Assembly (NCBI RefSeq): GCF_049675895.1
Contig: NZ_CP183834.1
Location: 2,108,001 to 2,172,000 of the forward strand
Direction of reading: 5' to 3'
DNA from: Ampullimonas aquatilis
Lineage (GTDB): Bacteria; Pseudomonadota; Gammaproteobacteria; Burkholderiales; Burkholderiaceae_D
DNA: 64,000 bases
Both the position numbers and the translations under genes were made by a program. Shown one piece after another: positions 41,328 through 50,909 of the stretch. Positions within the stretch are counted from its first letter, which is position 1. Every line of letters begins with the position of its first letter. The notes beneath the pieces were generated by a model, which made no database searches, was not told where the DNA came from, and saw only the letters and a program-made list of their open reading frames with translations.

Positions 41328-42632
41328 TTACTGGAAAGGATGATTCAGCAAAATCGTTTCATCACGATCCGGACCAGTCGAAATCATATCAATACGCGCA
41401 CCGCACACTTCTTGCAGACGTTGCAAATAGCGTTGTGCATTGACCGGCAGTTTATTGTAGTCGCTGATACCCACGGTGCTCTCGGTCCAGCCGGGCAGAT
41501 CTTCGTATATGGCTTCCACATCGGCCACTTCAACCGCGCCATAGGGCAGGATATCGCTGGCGCCATGCGGTGTTTTATAGCCGACACCAAGGCGAATCGT
41601 TTCAACGCCATCCAGTACATCGAGCTTGGTAATACACAGGCCGCTGATGCCGTTGATTTGAATCGAACGCTTGAGGGCCGCCGCATCAAACCAGCCGCAA
41701 CGACGTGGCCGACCGGTCACCGAACCAAATTCACGCCCCACCTTGGCCAGATGTGCGCCAATATCATCAAACAATTCGGTTGGGAACGGGCCCGAACCAA
41801 CGCGCGTGGTATAGGCCTTGGTAATGCCCAGCACATAATGCAGCTTGCCTGGACCAACGCCAGCACCCGCTGCAGCCGCACCGGCCACACAGTTACTGGA
41901 CGTCACAAAGGGGTAAGTACCGTGGTCAATATCAAGCAGGGCACCTTGCGCACCTTCAAACAAAAAGTGCTGGCCTTGCGCCATGGCATCGTTGAGCTTG
42001 CGGGATACATCGGTCACCATGGGCTTGATGCGCGCCGCCAAAGCCAGTGTGGCATCATAGCTTTGCTGGAAATCCACGGCGGCAACCTTGAAATATTGGG
42101 TCAGCACAAAGTTGTGATAATCAAGCACTTCGTGCAGGCGCTCGGCAAAACGCTGTTCATCAAACAAATCCTGCAGACGAATCGCGCGACGCGCTACTTT
42201 GTCTTCATAGGCTGGGCCGATACCGCGGCCGGTGGTGCCAATCTTGGCATCGCCCTTGGCCGCTTCACGCGCCTGATCAATCGCCACATGATGCGGCAAG
42301 ATCAATGGACAGGCTGCGGAAATGGACAAGCGGCTGGCAACCTGAATACCGGCGCTTTCGAGTTCATCAATTTCCTTGAGCAGGGCTTCCGGTGACAGCA
42401 CCACACCATTGCCAATATAGCAGGCCACACCTTCACGCATGATGCCCGATGGGATCAGGCGCAGGATGGTCTTTTTGCCGCCAATGATGAGAGTGTGACC
42501 GGCATTGTGGCCGCCCTGAAAACGCACGACCCCGTCGGCGTTATCGGTCAGCCAGTCGACGACCTTGCCCTTGCCTTCATCACCCCATTGGGTGCCAATG
42601 ACGACGACGTTATGTTTACTGGATGCTGTCAT
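41328..42632 (-). CDS. purA: Adenylosuccinate synthetase
   Basis: 434 residues, family length about 430. GTP-dependent conversion of IMP and aspartate to adenylosuccinate. The phosphate loop GTQWGDEGKGK is near 13-23 with QGGHNAGHT near 40-48; GRGIGPAYEDK, GAQGALLDIDHGTYPFVTS, and the late TGRPRRCGW and GVGYK are all present. Downstream of hisZ by 204 bp and followed by a phosphoribosyltransferase gene. Confidence 0.97.
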   Translation of the reverse strand: MTASSKHNVVVIGTQWGDEGKGKVVDWLTDNADGVVRFQGGHNAGHTLIIGGKKTILRLIPSGIMREGVACYIGNGVVLSPEALLKEIDELESAGIQVASRLSISAACPLILPHHVAIDQAREAAKGDAKIGTTGRGIGPAYEDKVARRAIRLQDLFDEQRFAERLHEVLDYHNFVLTQYFKVAAVDFQQSYDATLALAARIKPMVTDVSRKLNDAMAQGQHFLFEGAQGALLDIDHGTYPFVTSSNCVAGAAAAGAGVGPGKLHYVLGITKAYTTRVGSGPFPTELFDDIGAHLAKVGREFGSVTGRPRRCGWFDAAALKRSIQINGISGLCITKLDVLDGVETIRLGVGYKTPHGASDILPYGAVEVADVEAIYEDLPGWTESTVGISDYNKLPVNAQRYLQRLQEVCGARIDMISTGPDRDETILLNHPFQ

Positions 42633-42836
42633 GGTGTGTAACTCAAATTGATTAAGCTGGTGAAAAGTACGCCCAGTGCGTACCCATTAGAAAACGCAAA
42701 CCCTCGATTATACCAAGTAACGGCGTCATTTTTGCGTTTGCACAGTGATTGTTGTTCTGCACTGCGGTTTGACACTGCGGCTCGCACTGTGATCACGATG
42801 ATGCGCCTTTGTCGGCCTGACTGGCAAGCACGTTAC

Positions 42837-43991
42837 TCAGGCCTGGCGAGCTTGTACCTGCCATTGCCCATTGGTTTCCACCAGGACACGGTCGCAATCA
42901 AACTCTTCCAGATCCTGCTCATGGCCGGGCAGAATCTGGATCACGATTTCACCCGCATCACGCAACCTGGCAATGGCCGCTTTCAGACTGACATTCTGCA
43001 ACCAGGGAGCGCGAATGGCCGGGCGCACCGCCGAGGTGGAGGACAAGCCGCTGAGTTCACGCAAGTCGAGCGAAAAGCCGGTGGCAGGACGGGAACGACC
43101 AAAAGCGGTACCAACCTGATCATAGCGACCACCACGCACCACGGCATTGGACCAGCCCGGTACGTAAATTGAAAACATGGCACCGCTGTGATAACGATAA
43201 CCACGCAAATCGGCCAGATCAATAGTGACATCGGCGGGCGAACTGGTCGCCAAGGTGGCCAGCTCATCCAATGCCTTGGTAATGCCGACCAATTGGGGCA
43301 ACACGGCACGTGCCTTGGCAAGCATCGCCACACTGCCATACAGTGATGGCAAGGCCAGCAAGGCTTGTTGCGTGTTCTTGCTCAGGTGTTGAGCCGCAAC
43401 GGCTAAAGATTCGGAATCCTTGTCTTGCAAGGCAGAGAGGAAAGCTTGTTCAGTCTGGGCATTCAAGCCAGTTTCAGCCGCCAAGATTGCCTGCAAAATA
43501 CCGGCGTGACACAAGTCCAGCCGCAACTGCTTGATACCGACCAGCTGCAGACAGTCCAGTGCAATCTGTTGAATTTCGAGATCCGCTTCCAGCCCTGCAT
43601 GGCCATAAATTTCACAGCCGATTTGCAGGGGCTCGCGGGTGGTATGAAACCCCTGGGCACGGGCATGCAATACCGAACCGGCGTAGCAAAGACGGGTCAC
43701 ACCCTGGCGATTGAGCAGATGCGCGTCGATACGCGCAACTTGCGGTGTGATGTCGGCGCGCAGCCCCATCATGCGGCCCGACAACTGGTCAACCAGCTTG
43801 AAGGTACGCAGATCGAGATCGTGGCCCGTACCAGTCAACAGGGATTCAACATATTCGAGCATCGGTGGCGCGACCAGTTCGTAGCCATAGGTACGAAAGC
43901 GATCCAGCATCAGACGACGCAGCTCTTCAATCTTGCGCGCTTCGGACGGCAGGATGTCGGCAATATTTTCAGGGAGTAGCCAGGCAGGCAT
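42837..43991 (-). CDS. hisZ: ATP phosphoribosyltransferase regulatory subunit
   Basis: 384 residues. HisRS-like fold without aminoacylation: WLLPENIADILPSEARKIEELRRLMLDRF at the start, motif-2-like MGLRADITPQVARID near 82-96 and GGRYDQVGTAFGRSRPATGFS near 280-300. It assembles with the short form of HisG to make the first enzyme of histidine synthesis. 4 bp separate it from the DUF2065 gene. The order hflC-DUF2065-hisZ-purA is characteristic of betaproteobacteria. Confidence 0.95.
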   Translation of the reverse strand: MPAWLLPENIADILPSEARKIEELRRLMLDRFRTYGYELVAPPMLEYVESLLTGTGHDLDLRTFKLVDQLSGRMMGLRADITPQVARIDAHLLNRQGVTRLCYAGSVLHARAQGFHTTREPLQIGCEIYGHAGLEADLEIQQIALDCLQLVGIKQLRLDLCHAGILQAILAAETGLNAQTEQAFLSALQDKDSESLAVAAQHLSKNTQQALLALPSLYGSVAMLAKARAVLPQLVGITKALDELATLATSSPADVTIDLADLRGYRYHSGAMFSIYVPGWSNAVVRGGRYDQVGTAFGRSRPATGFSLDLRELSGLSSTSAVRPAIRAPWLQNVSLKAAIARLRDAGEIVIQILPGHEQDLEEFDCDRVLVETNGQWQVQARQA

Positions 43992-43995
43992 GATG

Positions 43996-44187
43996 TCAAT
44001 TACCCGTAATAATCAGTAGCAGGACCAGACCGATGATCATGGCGGTCAGTCCAAAAAAACGAATCTGCCCATCTTCCATCTGCACCAGTTTGACAAAGGT
44101 CTGACGCCATTTATCTGGAAACAGAAAGGGCAATATACCTTCAATGATCAGCATCAATGCCAGTGCGGAAAGCAGATTTTCGAGCAT
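43996..44187 (-). CDS. Small membrane protein, DUF2065
   Basis: 63 residues with two hydrophobic helices: LLSALALMLIIEGILPFLF and FFGLTAMIIGLVLLLIIT, separated by a short basic loop (DKWRQTF). This matches DUF2065 (YjeT-like), found next to hflC or purA in many proteobacteria. Function unknown. It ends 4 bp before hisZ; a dispersed repeat lies between it and hflC. Confidence 0.88.
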   Translation of the reverse strand: MLENLLSALALMLIIEGILPFLFPDKWRQTFVKLVQMEDGQIRFFGLTAMIIGLVLLLIITGN

Positions 44188-44207
44188 GAGATGGTTTGGT
44201 AAGTAAT

Positions 44208-44271
44208 AAGGGGTATATGAAACAAGCTAACAACTACGCACCTGAGTAAGCCATTTTACCATATACCCCTA
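44208..44271 (-). repeat. Intergenic repeat, copy 6 (between hflC and DUF2065)
   Basis: Ends AAGGGGTATAT (44208) and ATATACCCCT (44261-44270) are here exact inverted repeats. On the minus strand the core is ATGGCTTACTCAGGTGCG then TAGTTGTTAGC. The right arm seems shortened compared with other copies. It lies inside the hfl-his-pur block. Confidence 0.75.
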
Positions 44272-44340
44272 TCAAGTATCGTATTTTAGGCACATCACCA
44301 AGGCAGGGCACCATGCGTCGCAATAGAGATTAAATAGAGA

Positions 44341-45237
44341 TTATTTACCGGCTTTGGCAGCCGCACCCACACCACCGGTTCCTTTGAGGAAGCGGAAGAA
44401 GTCAGTGTTGGAATCAATGACCAGCATATCGGTCTTGCTTTTAAAGCTGGCACGATAAGCTTCCAGACTGCGATAAAAAGCATAAAACGACGGGTCCTGG
44501 CTAAATGACTGCGCATAAATGGCCGAGGCTTTGGCATCGCCCTCACCCTTGATGTTTTGCGCATCACGATAGGCTTCGGCCAGAATCACTTCACGTTGCT
44601 TGTCGGCATCAGCGCGAATCTTTTCTGAATCAGCCGCACCCGTGGAACGCAGCTCATTGGCGACACGCTTACGCTCGGCTTCCATGCGGCGATATACCGA
44701 CTCGCTGATTTCGGCCAGCAGATCCACCCGCTTCAAGCGTACATCCACAATTTCCACACCAATGGATTTGGCATCGTCGCTGACCTTTTCACGGATCGCT
44801 GTCATGACTTTGTCGCGCTCACCGGATACCACCTCACGCACCGTGCGCTTGGTGATTTCTTCATTGAGTGCCGACTTGACCAGTTGATGCAAACGGTCCT
44901 GGGCACGCCGTTCATCGGTATTAAAACTGATGTAATACTGACGCGGATCGACAATGCGCCATTTGACGAAGGAGTCGATCAGCACATTCTTTTTCTCGGA
45001 CGTGATGAAACGATCGGCATCGGGCGTGTCAATCGTCAAAATACGTTTTTCAAGTTTGACCACATTTTGAAATGGGGGCGGCAATTTGAAATGCAGACCC
45101 GGTTCGGCAATCACATGCTTGATTTCACCAAGCGCAAATACGATCGCATATTCACGCTGATCCACCACAAACACGGTGGAAGCAAACACAATAATGGCAA
45201 CGACCGCAGCCAGAATAAATGAAAAAGTCTTATTCAT
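44341..45237 (-). CDS. hflC: HflC, band-7/SPFH regulator of FtsH
   Basis: 298 residues from ATG 45237, which has GGAG upstream; the frame starts at 45249. One N-terminal membrane helix (SFILAAVVAIIVFASTVFVV), then the SPFH domain (DQREYAIVFALGEIK, LRLKRVDLLAEISESVYRRM-type text) and a coiled coil rich in Ala/Glu/Arg (RADADKQREVILAEAYRDAQ). It forms the periplasmic HflKC cage around the FtsH protease. 18 bp after hflK. Confidence 0.95.
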   Translation of the reverse strand: MNKTFSFILAAVVAIIVFASTVFVVDQREYAIVFALGEIKHVIAEPGLHFKLPPPFQNVVKLEKRILTIDTPDADRFITSEKKNVLIDSFVKWRIVDPRQYYISFNTDERRAQDRLHQLVKSALNEEITKRTVREVVSGERDKVMTAIREKVSDDAKSIGVEIVDVRLKRVDLLAEISESVYRRMEAERKRVANELRSTGAADSEKIRADADKQREVILAEAYRDAQNIKGEGDAKASAIYAQSFSQDPSFYAFYRSLEAYRASFKSKTDMLVIDSNTDFFRFLKGTGGVGAAAKAGK

Positions 45238-45255
45238 AATGTTCTCCATTCACCA

Positions 45256-46638
45256 TTAACGAGAGTCACGATCACGATTGCGCAAGGCTTCGCGGGAGTG
45301 ATCGTAGTCACTGGTATTGCTGGATGAATTAAAGGGTGCACTGGAACCACTGCTATTGCGTGATGGAATCGACTCGCCCTGAATCACGGTTGGACTACCC
45401 GAGACACCGGCAGTCGGTGCCATAGAAGTGACGGCCTGAGCCATCAACTTATCGAGTGGCAGGTTGAGCAGATTGTTACCATTTTTGGTGTCGATCATGA
45501 TCTTGCTGGTATTGCTGTAGATCTGCTGCATGGTCTCGATATACATGCGCTCACGGGTTACCGCTGGGGCTTTTTGATATTCGGTCAAGACCTGCTTGAA
45601 GTAGTTCACATCACCCTCAGCAGCCGCCACACGACGCGCACGATAACCTTCGGCTTCCAGAATCAAGCGTGATGCCAGACCACGCGCCCGTGGAATCACA
45701 TCATTGGCGTAAGCCTGGCCTTCATTTTTTTGGCGCTCACGATCCTGTCCTGCTTTGACCGCATCATCAAAAGCAGCCTGTACCTGCTCAGGTGGCTGAA
45801 CGTTTTGCATGGTCACGCTGGACACCAGAATGCCCACTTTGTATCGATCCAGAATTTGTTGAATGGCCGCACTTAAATCAATCGCAATTTTTTCTCGGCC
45901 TTCATATAGAACAAAGTCCATCTTGTTTTTGCCAACGATCTCGCGCACCGCGGTTTCAGCCGCCTGCGCAACCGTGGCTTCAGCATCCTTGTTATTGAAG
46001 ATGAACTCACCTGGATCTTTGAGACGGTATTGCACAGCAAATTTGACGTCAATGATATTTTCATCATCGGTCAGCATGGAAGACTCTTTCAGGCCGGTTG
46101 CCTTGATCATGCTGCCGCGGCCAATCTCGACCGAGCGCACGCGCGACTGGTCAACAATTTCATGACTTTGAATCGGATAGGGCAAACGCCATTGAAAGCC
46201 AGAACGGGTGGTGTATTTGTACTTGCCAAACTCAAGCACCACACCAACCTGGCCTTCCTGAACAATGAAAAAGCCACTGGACAACCAGATCAGCGCCACG
46301 ACCGCTGCAATCACGCCCACGCCAATACCAGCACCTTTCATGTCAGGTAAATTCGGCAGGCCATTACCCCCATTGCCACCGTTACCACCACCTTTATTGC
46401 TGAACAGGCGGCTCAGCTTGCGATTGAAATCGCGCCACAGTTCATCCAGATCGGGCGGACCATCATCGGGTTTGCGTTTACCGCCCGCCCCGTTCTGGTT
46501 GTCACCACGACCCCATTTAGGATCTTCAAGATTGAAAATACCAGTGACTGGCATTTTTTTGGAAGACGGCAAAACGCGCAATAGCGGGTTCAATATACGG
46601 CTCAATCGGACTGAATTCATTATGCTTGAATCATTCAT
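45256..46638 (-). CDS. hflK: HflK, band-7/SPFH regulator of FtsH
   Basis: Up to 460 residues. N-terminal Gly/Asn-rich cytoplasmic tail with LEDPKWGRG and PDDGPPDLDELWRDFNRKL, a membrane helix (GVGVIAAVVALIWLSSGFFIV near 108-128), the SPFH domain (VQEGQVGVVLEFGKYKY) and a long coiled coil. The C-terminus is Ser/Asn-rich. The start is uncertain: 46638, 46620 and 46554 are all ATGs without a good ribosome-binding site; 46554 would begin just before LEDPKWG, the usual family start. Partner of HflC. Confidence 0.93.
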   Translation of the reverse strand: MNDSSIMNSVRLSRILNPLLRVLPSSKKMPVTGIFNLEDPKWGRGDNQNGAGGKRKPDDGPPDLDELWRDFNRKLSRLFSNKGGGNGGNGGNGLPNLPDMKGAGIGVGVIAAVVALIWLSSGFFIVQEGQVGVVLEFGKYKYTTRSGFQWRLPYPIQSHEIVDQSRVRSVEIGRGSMIKATGLKESSMLTDDENIIDVKFAVQYRLKDPGEFIFNNKDAEATVAQAAETAVREIVGKNKMDFVLYEGREKIAIDLSAAIQQILDRYKVGILVSSVTMQNVQPPEQVQAAFDDAVKAGQDRERQKNEGQAYANDVIPRARGLASRLILEAEGYRARRVAAAEGDVNYFKQVLTEYQKAPAVTRERMYIETMQQIYSNTSKIMIDTKNGNNLLNLPLDKLMAQAVTSMAPTAGVSGSPTVIQGESIPSRNSSGSSAPFNSSSNTSDYDHSREALRNRDRDSR

Positions 46639-46660
46639 TCTGGTTGATAAATCGGTGTTC

Positions 46661-47893
46661 TCAGCGCAACTGCTTATGGCCAGGATTCACCGCATTGTCG
46701 GCAGCCTGCGCTGCTGCAAAACTTTGTGTGTCCGCTTGCCACGACAAACGGATATCTTCTATTTCTTCTACCTGCGGGCTGGCAATCTGATCAGCATGCT
46801 GTTGGGCATAATCACCCATCACCGTACGTAATTCAGACAGACCCAAACCCTCTTTGGCACTCATCAATACCCGATTGACTTTACCATATTCATCAGCGCG
46901 ATCGACTCGTACTGAAGGCATGGGAGTAATTGCATCAATCTTGTTATAGACCAGTAATTGCGGGATCGTATCCGCACCAATTTCAGCCAATACTGCATTC
47001 ACTTCGGCGATCTGCTCATCACGGTTATCACTGGACGCATCCACAACATGCAACAGCAGATCAGCATTCACGGTTTCTTCCAGCGTTGCGCGAAAAGCCG
47101 CCACCAAAGTGTGCGGCAAATCACGGATAAATCCAACTGTATCGGACAACACAATCTGACTATTTGACTCCGGCAAATAAAGCCGCCGTGATGTGGTATC
47201 GAGCGTGGCAAACAGCTGATCAGCAGCATAGGCCTTGGCTTTGGTCAGACTGTTGAAGAGCGTCGATTTACCTGCGTTGGTATAGCCCACCAAAGATACG
47301 GTAAAGGTATCGCGACGTTCCCGAGCCCGCCGTTGAGTAGCTTGCTGCTTGAGTAATTTAGCCAGCTTGGACTTAAGCATCTTAACCCGTTCACCCAGCA
47401 AACGGCGGTCGGTTTCGAGCTGAGTTTCGCCCGGACCACGTAAGCCAATCCCACCTTTTTGACGTTCCAGGTGAGTCCAACCACGCACCAGTCGTGTGGC
47501 CAAATGCTGTAACTGCGCCAGCTCAACCTGCAACTTGCCGATATGGCTTTGCGCCCGCAAGGCAAAAATATCCAGAATCAGACTGTTGCGATCAATCACC
47601 CGCACCTTGACGACTCGCTCCAGATTGCGCTGCTGAGCGGGTGACAAGGCATGATTGAAAATCACCAGATCGATCTCTTCATCCTTGACCAGCTGTGCGA
47701 GTTCATCGGCCTTGCCTGAACCGATAAACAGTGCCGCATCAGGTGACTGGCGCCGCCCTGTCAAAATAGTCGTGTAAGTGGCCCCGGCACTGCTCGCCAG
47801 TAAACCAAGTTCAGATAGACTGGCTTCAAAATCGAGCTTGCCGAAATCGACAGCGACTAAGGCGATGCGATTCAATGAAATAGGCGCAGGCAC
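46661..47893 (-). CDS. hflX: GTPase HflX
   Basis: 410 residues. N-terminal HflX domain with RRQSPDAALFIGSGKADEL and IFNHALSPAQQRNLE, GERVKMLKSKLAKL coiled coil, then the G domain: GYTNAGKSTLFN (G1), DTVGFI (G3), NKID (G4) and SAKEGLG (G5). It rescues or splits stalled ribosomes under stress. 36 bp after hfq and 22 bp before hflK, the usual hfq-hflX-hflKC cluster. Confidence 0.96.
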   Translation of the reverse strand: MPAPISLNRIALVAVDFGKLDFEASLSELGLLASSAGATYTTILTGRRQSPDAALFIGSGKADELAQLVKDEEIDLVIFNHALSPAQQRNLERVVKVRVIDRNSLILDIFALRAQSHIGKLQVELAQLQHLATRLVRGWTHLERQKGGIGLRGPGETQLETDRRLLGERVKMLKSKLAKLLKQQATQRRARERRDTFTVSLVGYTNAGKSTLFNSLTKAKAYAADQLFATLDTTSRRLYLPESNSQIVLSDTVGFIRDLPHTLVAAFRATLEETVNADLLLHVVDASSDNRDEQIAEVNAVLAEIGADTIPQLLVYNKIDAITPMPSVRVDRADEYGKVNRVLMSAKEGLGLSELRTVMGDYAQQHADQIASPQVEEIEDIRLSWQADTQSFAAAQAADNAVNPGHKQLR

Positions 47894-47929
47894 AAGCGTA
47901 CAGACACGCTTGCTCCAGCTGCAGAGATG

Positions 47930-48169
47930 TTAGGCATCAGTCTCGCTAGCAGGTGCCAGATTGACTGCACGTGCCGGCACAACAGTAGAAATGGCATGCT
48001 TGTAAACCATCTGAGTGACAGTATTACGCAACAGGACCACATATTGATCAAACGACTCAACATGACCTTGCAGCTTGATGCCGTTAACGAGATAAATAGA
48101 TACAGGGATGTGCTCTTTACGCAGCGCATTCAGAAACGGGTCTTGTAATAACTGCCCTTTATTGCTCAT
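47930..48169 (-). CDS. hfq: RNA chaperone Hfq
   Basis: 79 residues, a normal short Hfq. Sm1 region LLQDPFLNALRKEHIPVSIYL with the conserved Gln8/Asp9-type pair, Sm2 VYKHAISTVVPAR including the KHA motif of the proximal U-binding face. The C-terminal tail is short. It forms hexamers that pair small RNAs with mRNAs. ATG preceded by GGAAAA; 185 bp downstream of der, so a promoter may lie between. Confidence 0.97.
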   Translation of the reverse strand: MSNKGQLLQDPFLNALRKEHIPVSIYLVNGIKLQGHVESFDQYVVLLRNTVTQMVYKHAISTVVPARAVNLAPASETDA

Positions 48170-48354
48170 GGAAAACTCCAGTTTGTTATTTTTGAATAAA
48201 TCAGAGTCACAAGACTAACACAGCTCTTGTTACAACTGAGCTTGAATTTAAAATTTTTTCGATTGAAACTCTTGATGAGAAACATTTCAATCAACAGCCT
48301 TTTCCAAGCAAGGCCTGTTCCCTTTACAGCCATTTTGTACCACAATTTTGCAGC

Positions 48355-49749
48355 TTAGTCCTGATCTACAAAAGGATTACGAGAAGTTTTGAACTCGATC
48401 CTCATCGGAGTCCCCACCAACGAAAAAGTTTCACGGAATCGACCTTCAAGATATCGTTTATAGCTATCCGTCACACCATCCAAACCAGAACCATGCACCA
48501 CCACAATCGGTGGATTGGAGCCTCCCTGATGCGCATAGCGCAACTTGGGACGGCTCAATCCTTTGCGCTTGGGGGCTTGATACTCCACTGCAGCAATCAG
48601 GGCACGAGTCAATTTTGGTGTAGAAATTTTTGCAAACGCCGCTGCATAGGCCTCATTGACCGAAGTCAATAAAGCGCCAATACCTGTATTTTCCTTGGCC
48701 GAGACAAAATGAAAACGGGCGAACTTGAGAAAATTGAGTTTACGTTCGAGATCCATTTTGGTGCGTTCACGCACGTGACTATCCAGACCATCCCATTTAT
48801 TGATACCCACCACCAAGGCTCGGCCACTCTCCAGAATGAACCCCGCGATATGGGCATCCTGCTCGGAAATATCCTGTTGCGCATCCAGCAACAACAGCAC
48901 GACATTGGCATCCGAAATTGATTGCAGGGTCTTGACGACGGAAAACTTTTCCACCGCCTCAAACACCTTGCCGCGTTTGCGCAGACCAGCCGTGTCAATC
49001 AGCGTGTAGGGTTTACCGTTTTTTTCAAAATCGATATAGATCGAATCGCGCGTGGTGCCTGGCATATCAAATGCAATCACCCGTTCTTCACCCAACAAGG
49101 TATTGACCAAGGTCGACTTGCCCACATTAGGACGGCCCACAATCGCCAACCGTATCCGGCCTTTTTCACCGACGGTGACTGGTGCATCAGCACCTGGCTC
49201 GTGATTGGCAAAGCGTTGATGAATTTCGGCCATCGCTTCGTCAATCAGGTCTTTGACACCATCGCCATGTGCGGCAGAAATTGCTCGTGGCTCACCCAGA
49301 CCAAGCTCATAAAAATCAGCAGCCACGGCACTGTATTTCATGCCCTCGGCTTTATTGACAACCAAAAATGCAGGCCGTCCAGATTTACGTAACTCTTGAG
49401 CAATCGTTTTGTCTTGCGGTGACAGACCATTGCGTCCATCCACCAAAAACAGCACAAAGTCAGATTCATCAATTGCCTGGCGCGACTGTTTGGCCATCTG
49501 CGCCATGATGCCTTCCTTGGCTACTGGCTCCAGCCCACCAGTGTCAATCACGATGAAGGGATGCTCACCGATCCGGCCTTCACCATAGTGACGATCACGG
49601 GTCAACCCTGGCAAATCCGCCACCAAGGCATCGCGTGAGCGAGTCAGCCGGTTAAACAGGGTGGACTTGCCCACATTGGGGCGGCCCACCAGTGCAATCA
49701 CGGGTTTGAAGCCGCTGGCACCACGAATATTGGGACTACTATCACTCAT
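48355..49749 (-). CDS. der: Ribosome-biogenesis GTPase Der (EngA)
   Basis: 464 residues from ATG 49749, which overlaps the bamB stop by 8 bp; the open frame starts at 49773. Two tandem G domains, each with GRPNVGKST (near 17 and 198), DTGGLE/DTAGLR, and NKAEG/NKWDG, followed by the KH-like C-terminal domain (GLSRPKLRYAHQGGSNPPIV). Needed for 50S subunit maturation. Translation is probably coupled to bamB. Confidence 0.97.
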   Translation of the reverse strand: MSDSSPNIRGASGFKPVIALVGRPNVGKSTLFNRLTRSRDALVADLPGLTRDRHYGEGRIGEHPFIVIDTGGLEPVAKEGIMAQMAKQSRQAIDESDFVLFLVDGRNGLSPQDKTIAQELRKSGRPAFLVVNKAEGMKYSAVAADFYELGLGEPRAISAAHGDGVKDLIDEAMAEIHQRFANHEPGADAPVTVGEKGRIRLAIVGRPNVGKSTLVNTLLGEERVIAFDMPGTTRDSIYIDFEKNGKPYTLIDTAGLRKRGKVFEAVEKFSVVKTLQSISDANVVLLLLDAQQDISEQDAHIAGFILESGRALVVGINKWDGLDSHVRERTKMDLERKLNFLKFARFHFVSAKENTGIGALLTSVNEAYAAAFAKISTPKLTRALIAAVEYQAPKRKGLSRPKLRYAHQGGSNPPIVVVHGSGLDGVTDSYKRYLEGRFRETFSLVGTPMRIEFKTSRNPFVDQD

Positions 49750-50893
49750 TATTAAAGGCGACCAACGCGCCACCGGTAGATTGGATGATTACTGCCTTGT
49801 CGGCCAGCACAGGCTGTGCCAATACAGGCTTGCCGTCAGTCGGCATGCGTGACAAATACGTGCCATTTTCACGATCAAACCAGTGCACATAACCCTGCGC
49901 ATCGGCGATGACCACGGCACGACCTACTGAGAGTGGTGCTGACAGACTGCGATTGAGCAATTGGGTGTTTTTCCATACCGACGCCCCACCCTCGCGGGCA
50001 AAAGCATAAATCACCGAACGTTCATCAGCCACAAACAAAAAACGGGTATCTACTGCCACACCATGTTGGGAGGACATATCCTTGGCCCAGTTGAGCGTGC
50101 CATTCACGCCATCAAAACAGGCAACCCGACCATGATAAGTGGCGGCACAAACATCACGCCCCACAATGGCAGGTGCACCGGCCACATCAGCGACGCGCTC
50201 CAACTCAGTCGTACCTTTAGGATTGGCAACCGTTGATTCCCAGCGCACCGTGCCGCTGTTTAGCAATACGGCCACCATCTTGCCGCCCGGAAAGCCCGTG
50301 AATACACCATTTTGAACCATGCTCAGGCCCGCAGCGGTACGCAAGGTCAAAGAGGCAGCAGGCCGCTGATAAGACCATTTTTTCTTGCCTGTATCGGCAT
50401 CCAAAGCAGTCAACTGGTTATCGAGTGTTTTAACAATCACCAGGCCCTGTCCGACGGCAGGTGCTGCCAACATTTCGGTGGCAGCCTGGCTACGCCATTT
50501 TTCTTTACCGGTACCACTATCCAGCGCAATCACTTCACCTTTGGCAGAGCCCACCACCACCAGTCCATCCGCCGCACCAACACCCGCCGACAAACCGGAT
50601 TTATTGGCCTGACTATGCCAGGCCTGTTTACCCGTCGCCAAGTCAATGCGAGTGACATAGCCATCTGCACTGGCAGCATAAACTGCACCATCCATGGATA
50701 CCGGGCTAAATGCATAAGCACCACTCTGTCCAACCGACACTGACCAGAGCACTTTGGTACTCAGAGTAGGAGTCAGATTGACCAGTGCTGCCGGTGGATT
50801 GGCTTGTTTCTTGGATGAAAAAATGGAACAGCCTGACAATACCAACGCTGTTGACACGGTACCGAGCACCAGCAGACGGGAGATAGGACGCAT
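49742..50893 (-). CDS. bamB: Outer-membrane assembly lipoprotein BamB
   Basis: 383 residues from ATG 50893; the signal peptide RPISRLLVLGTVSTALVLSGC (lipobox LSGC) begins there, so the longer frame from 50971 was rejected. The mature protein is an eight-bladed propeller with PQQ-like repeats (GAVYAASADGYVTRIDLATGKQAW, GLVVVGSAKGEVIALDSGTGKEKW-type text). Part of the BAM complex that inserts beta-barrels. 16 bp after the yfgM-like gene and overlapping der. Confidence 0.95.
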   Translation of the reverse strand: MRPISRLLVLGTVSTALVLSGCSIFSSKKQANPPAALVNLTPTLSTKVLWSVSVGQSGAYAFSPVSMDGAVYAASADGYVTRIDLATGKQAWHSQANKSGLSAGVGAADGLVVVGSAKGEVIALDSGTGKEKWRSQAATEMLAAPAVGQGLVIVKTLDNQLTALDADTGKKKWSYQRPAASLTLRTAAGLSMVQNGVFTGFPGGKMVAVLLNSGTVRWESTVANPKGTTELERVADVAGAPAIVGRDVCAATYHGRVACFDGVNGTLNWAKDMSSQHGVAVDTRFLFVADERSVIYAFAREGGASVWKNTQLLNRSLSAPLSVGRAVVIADAQGYVHWFDRENGTYLSRMPTDGKPVLAQPVLADKAVIIQSTGGALVAFNNE

Positions 50894-50909
50894 AGTTATC
50901 CTTTTGTTC

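Noticed and set aside
41307..42395. 362-codon open frame antisense to purA
   Set aside because: purA is certain on the other strand; the antisense frame has no recognisable domain and only reflects purA codon bias.
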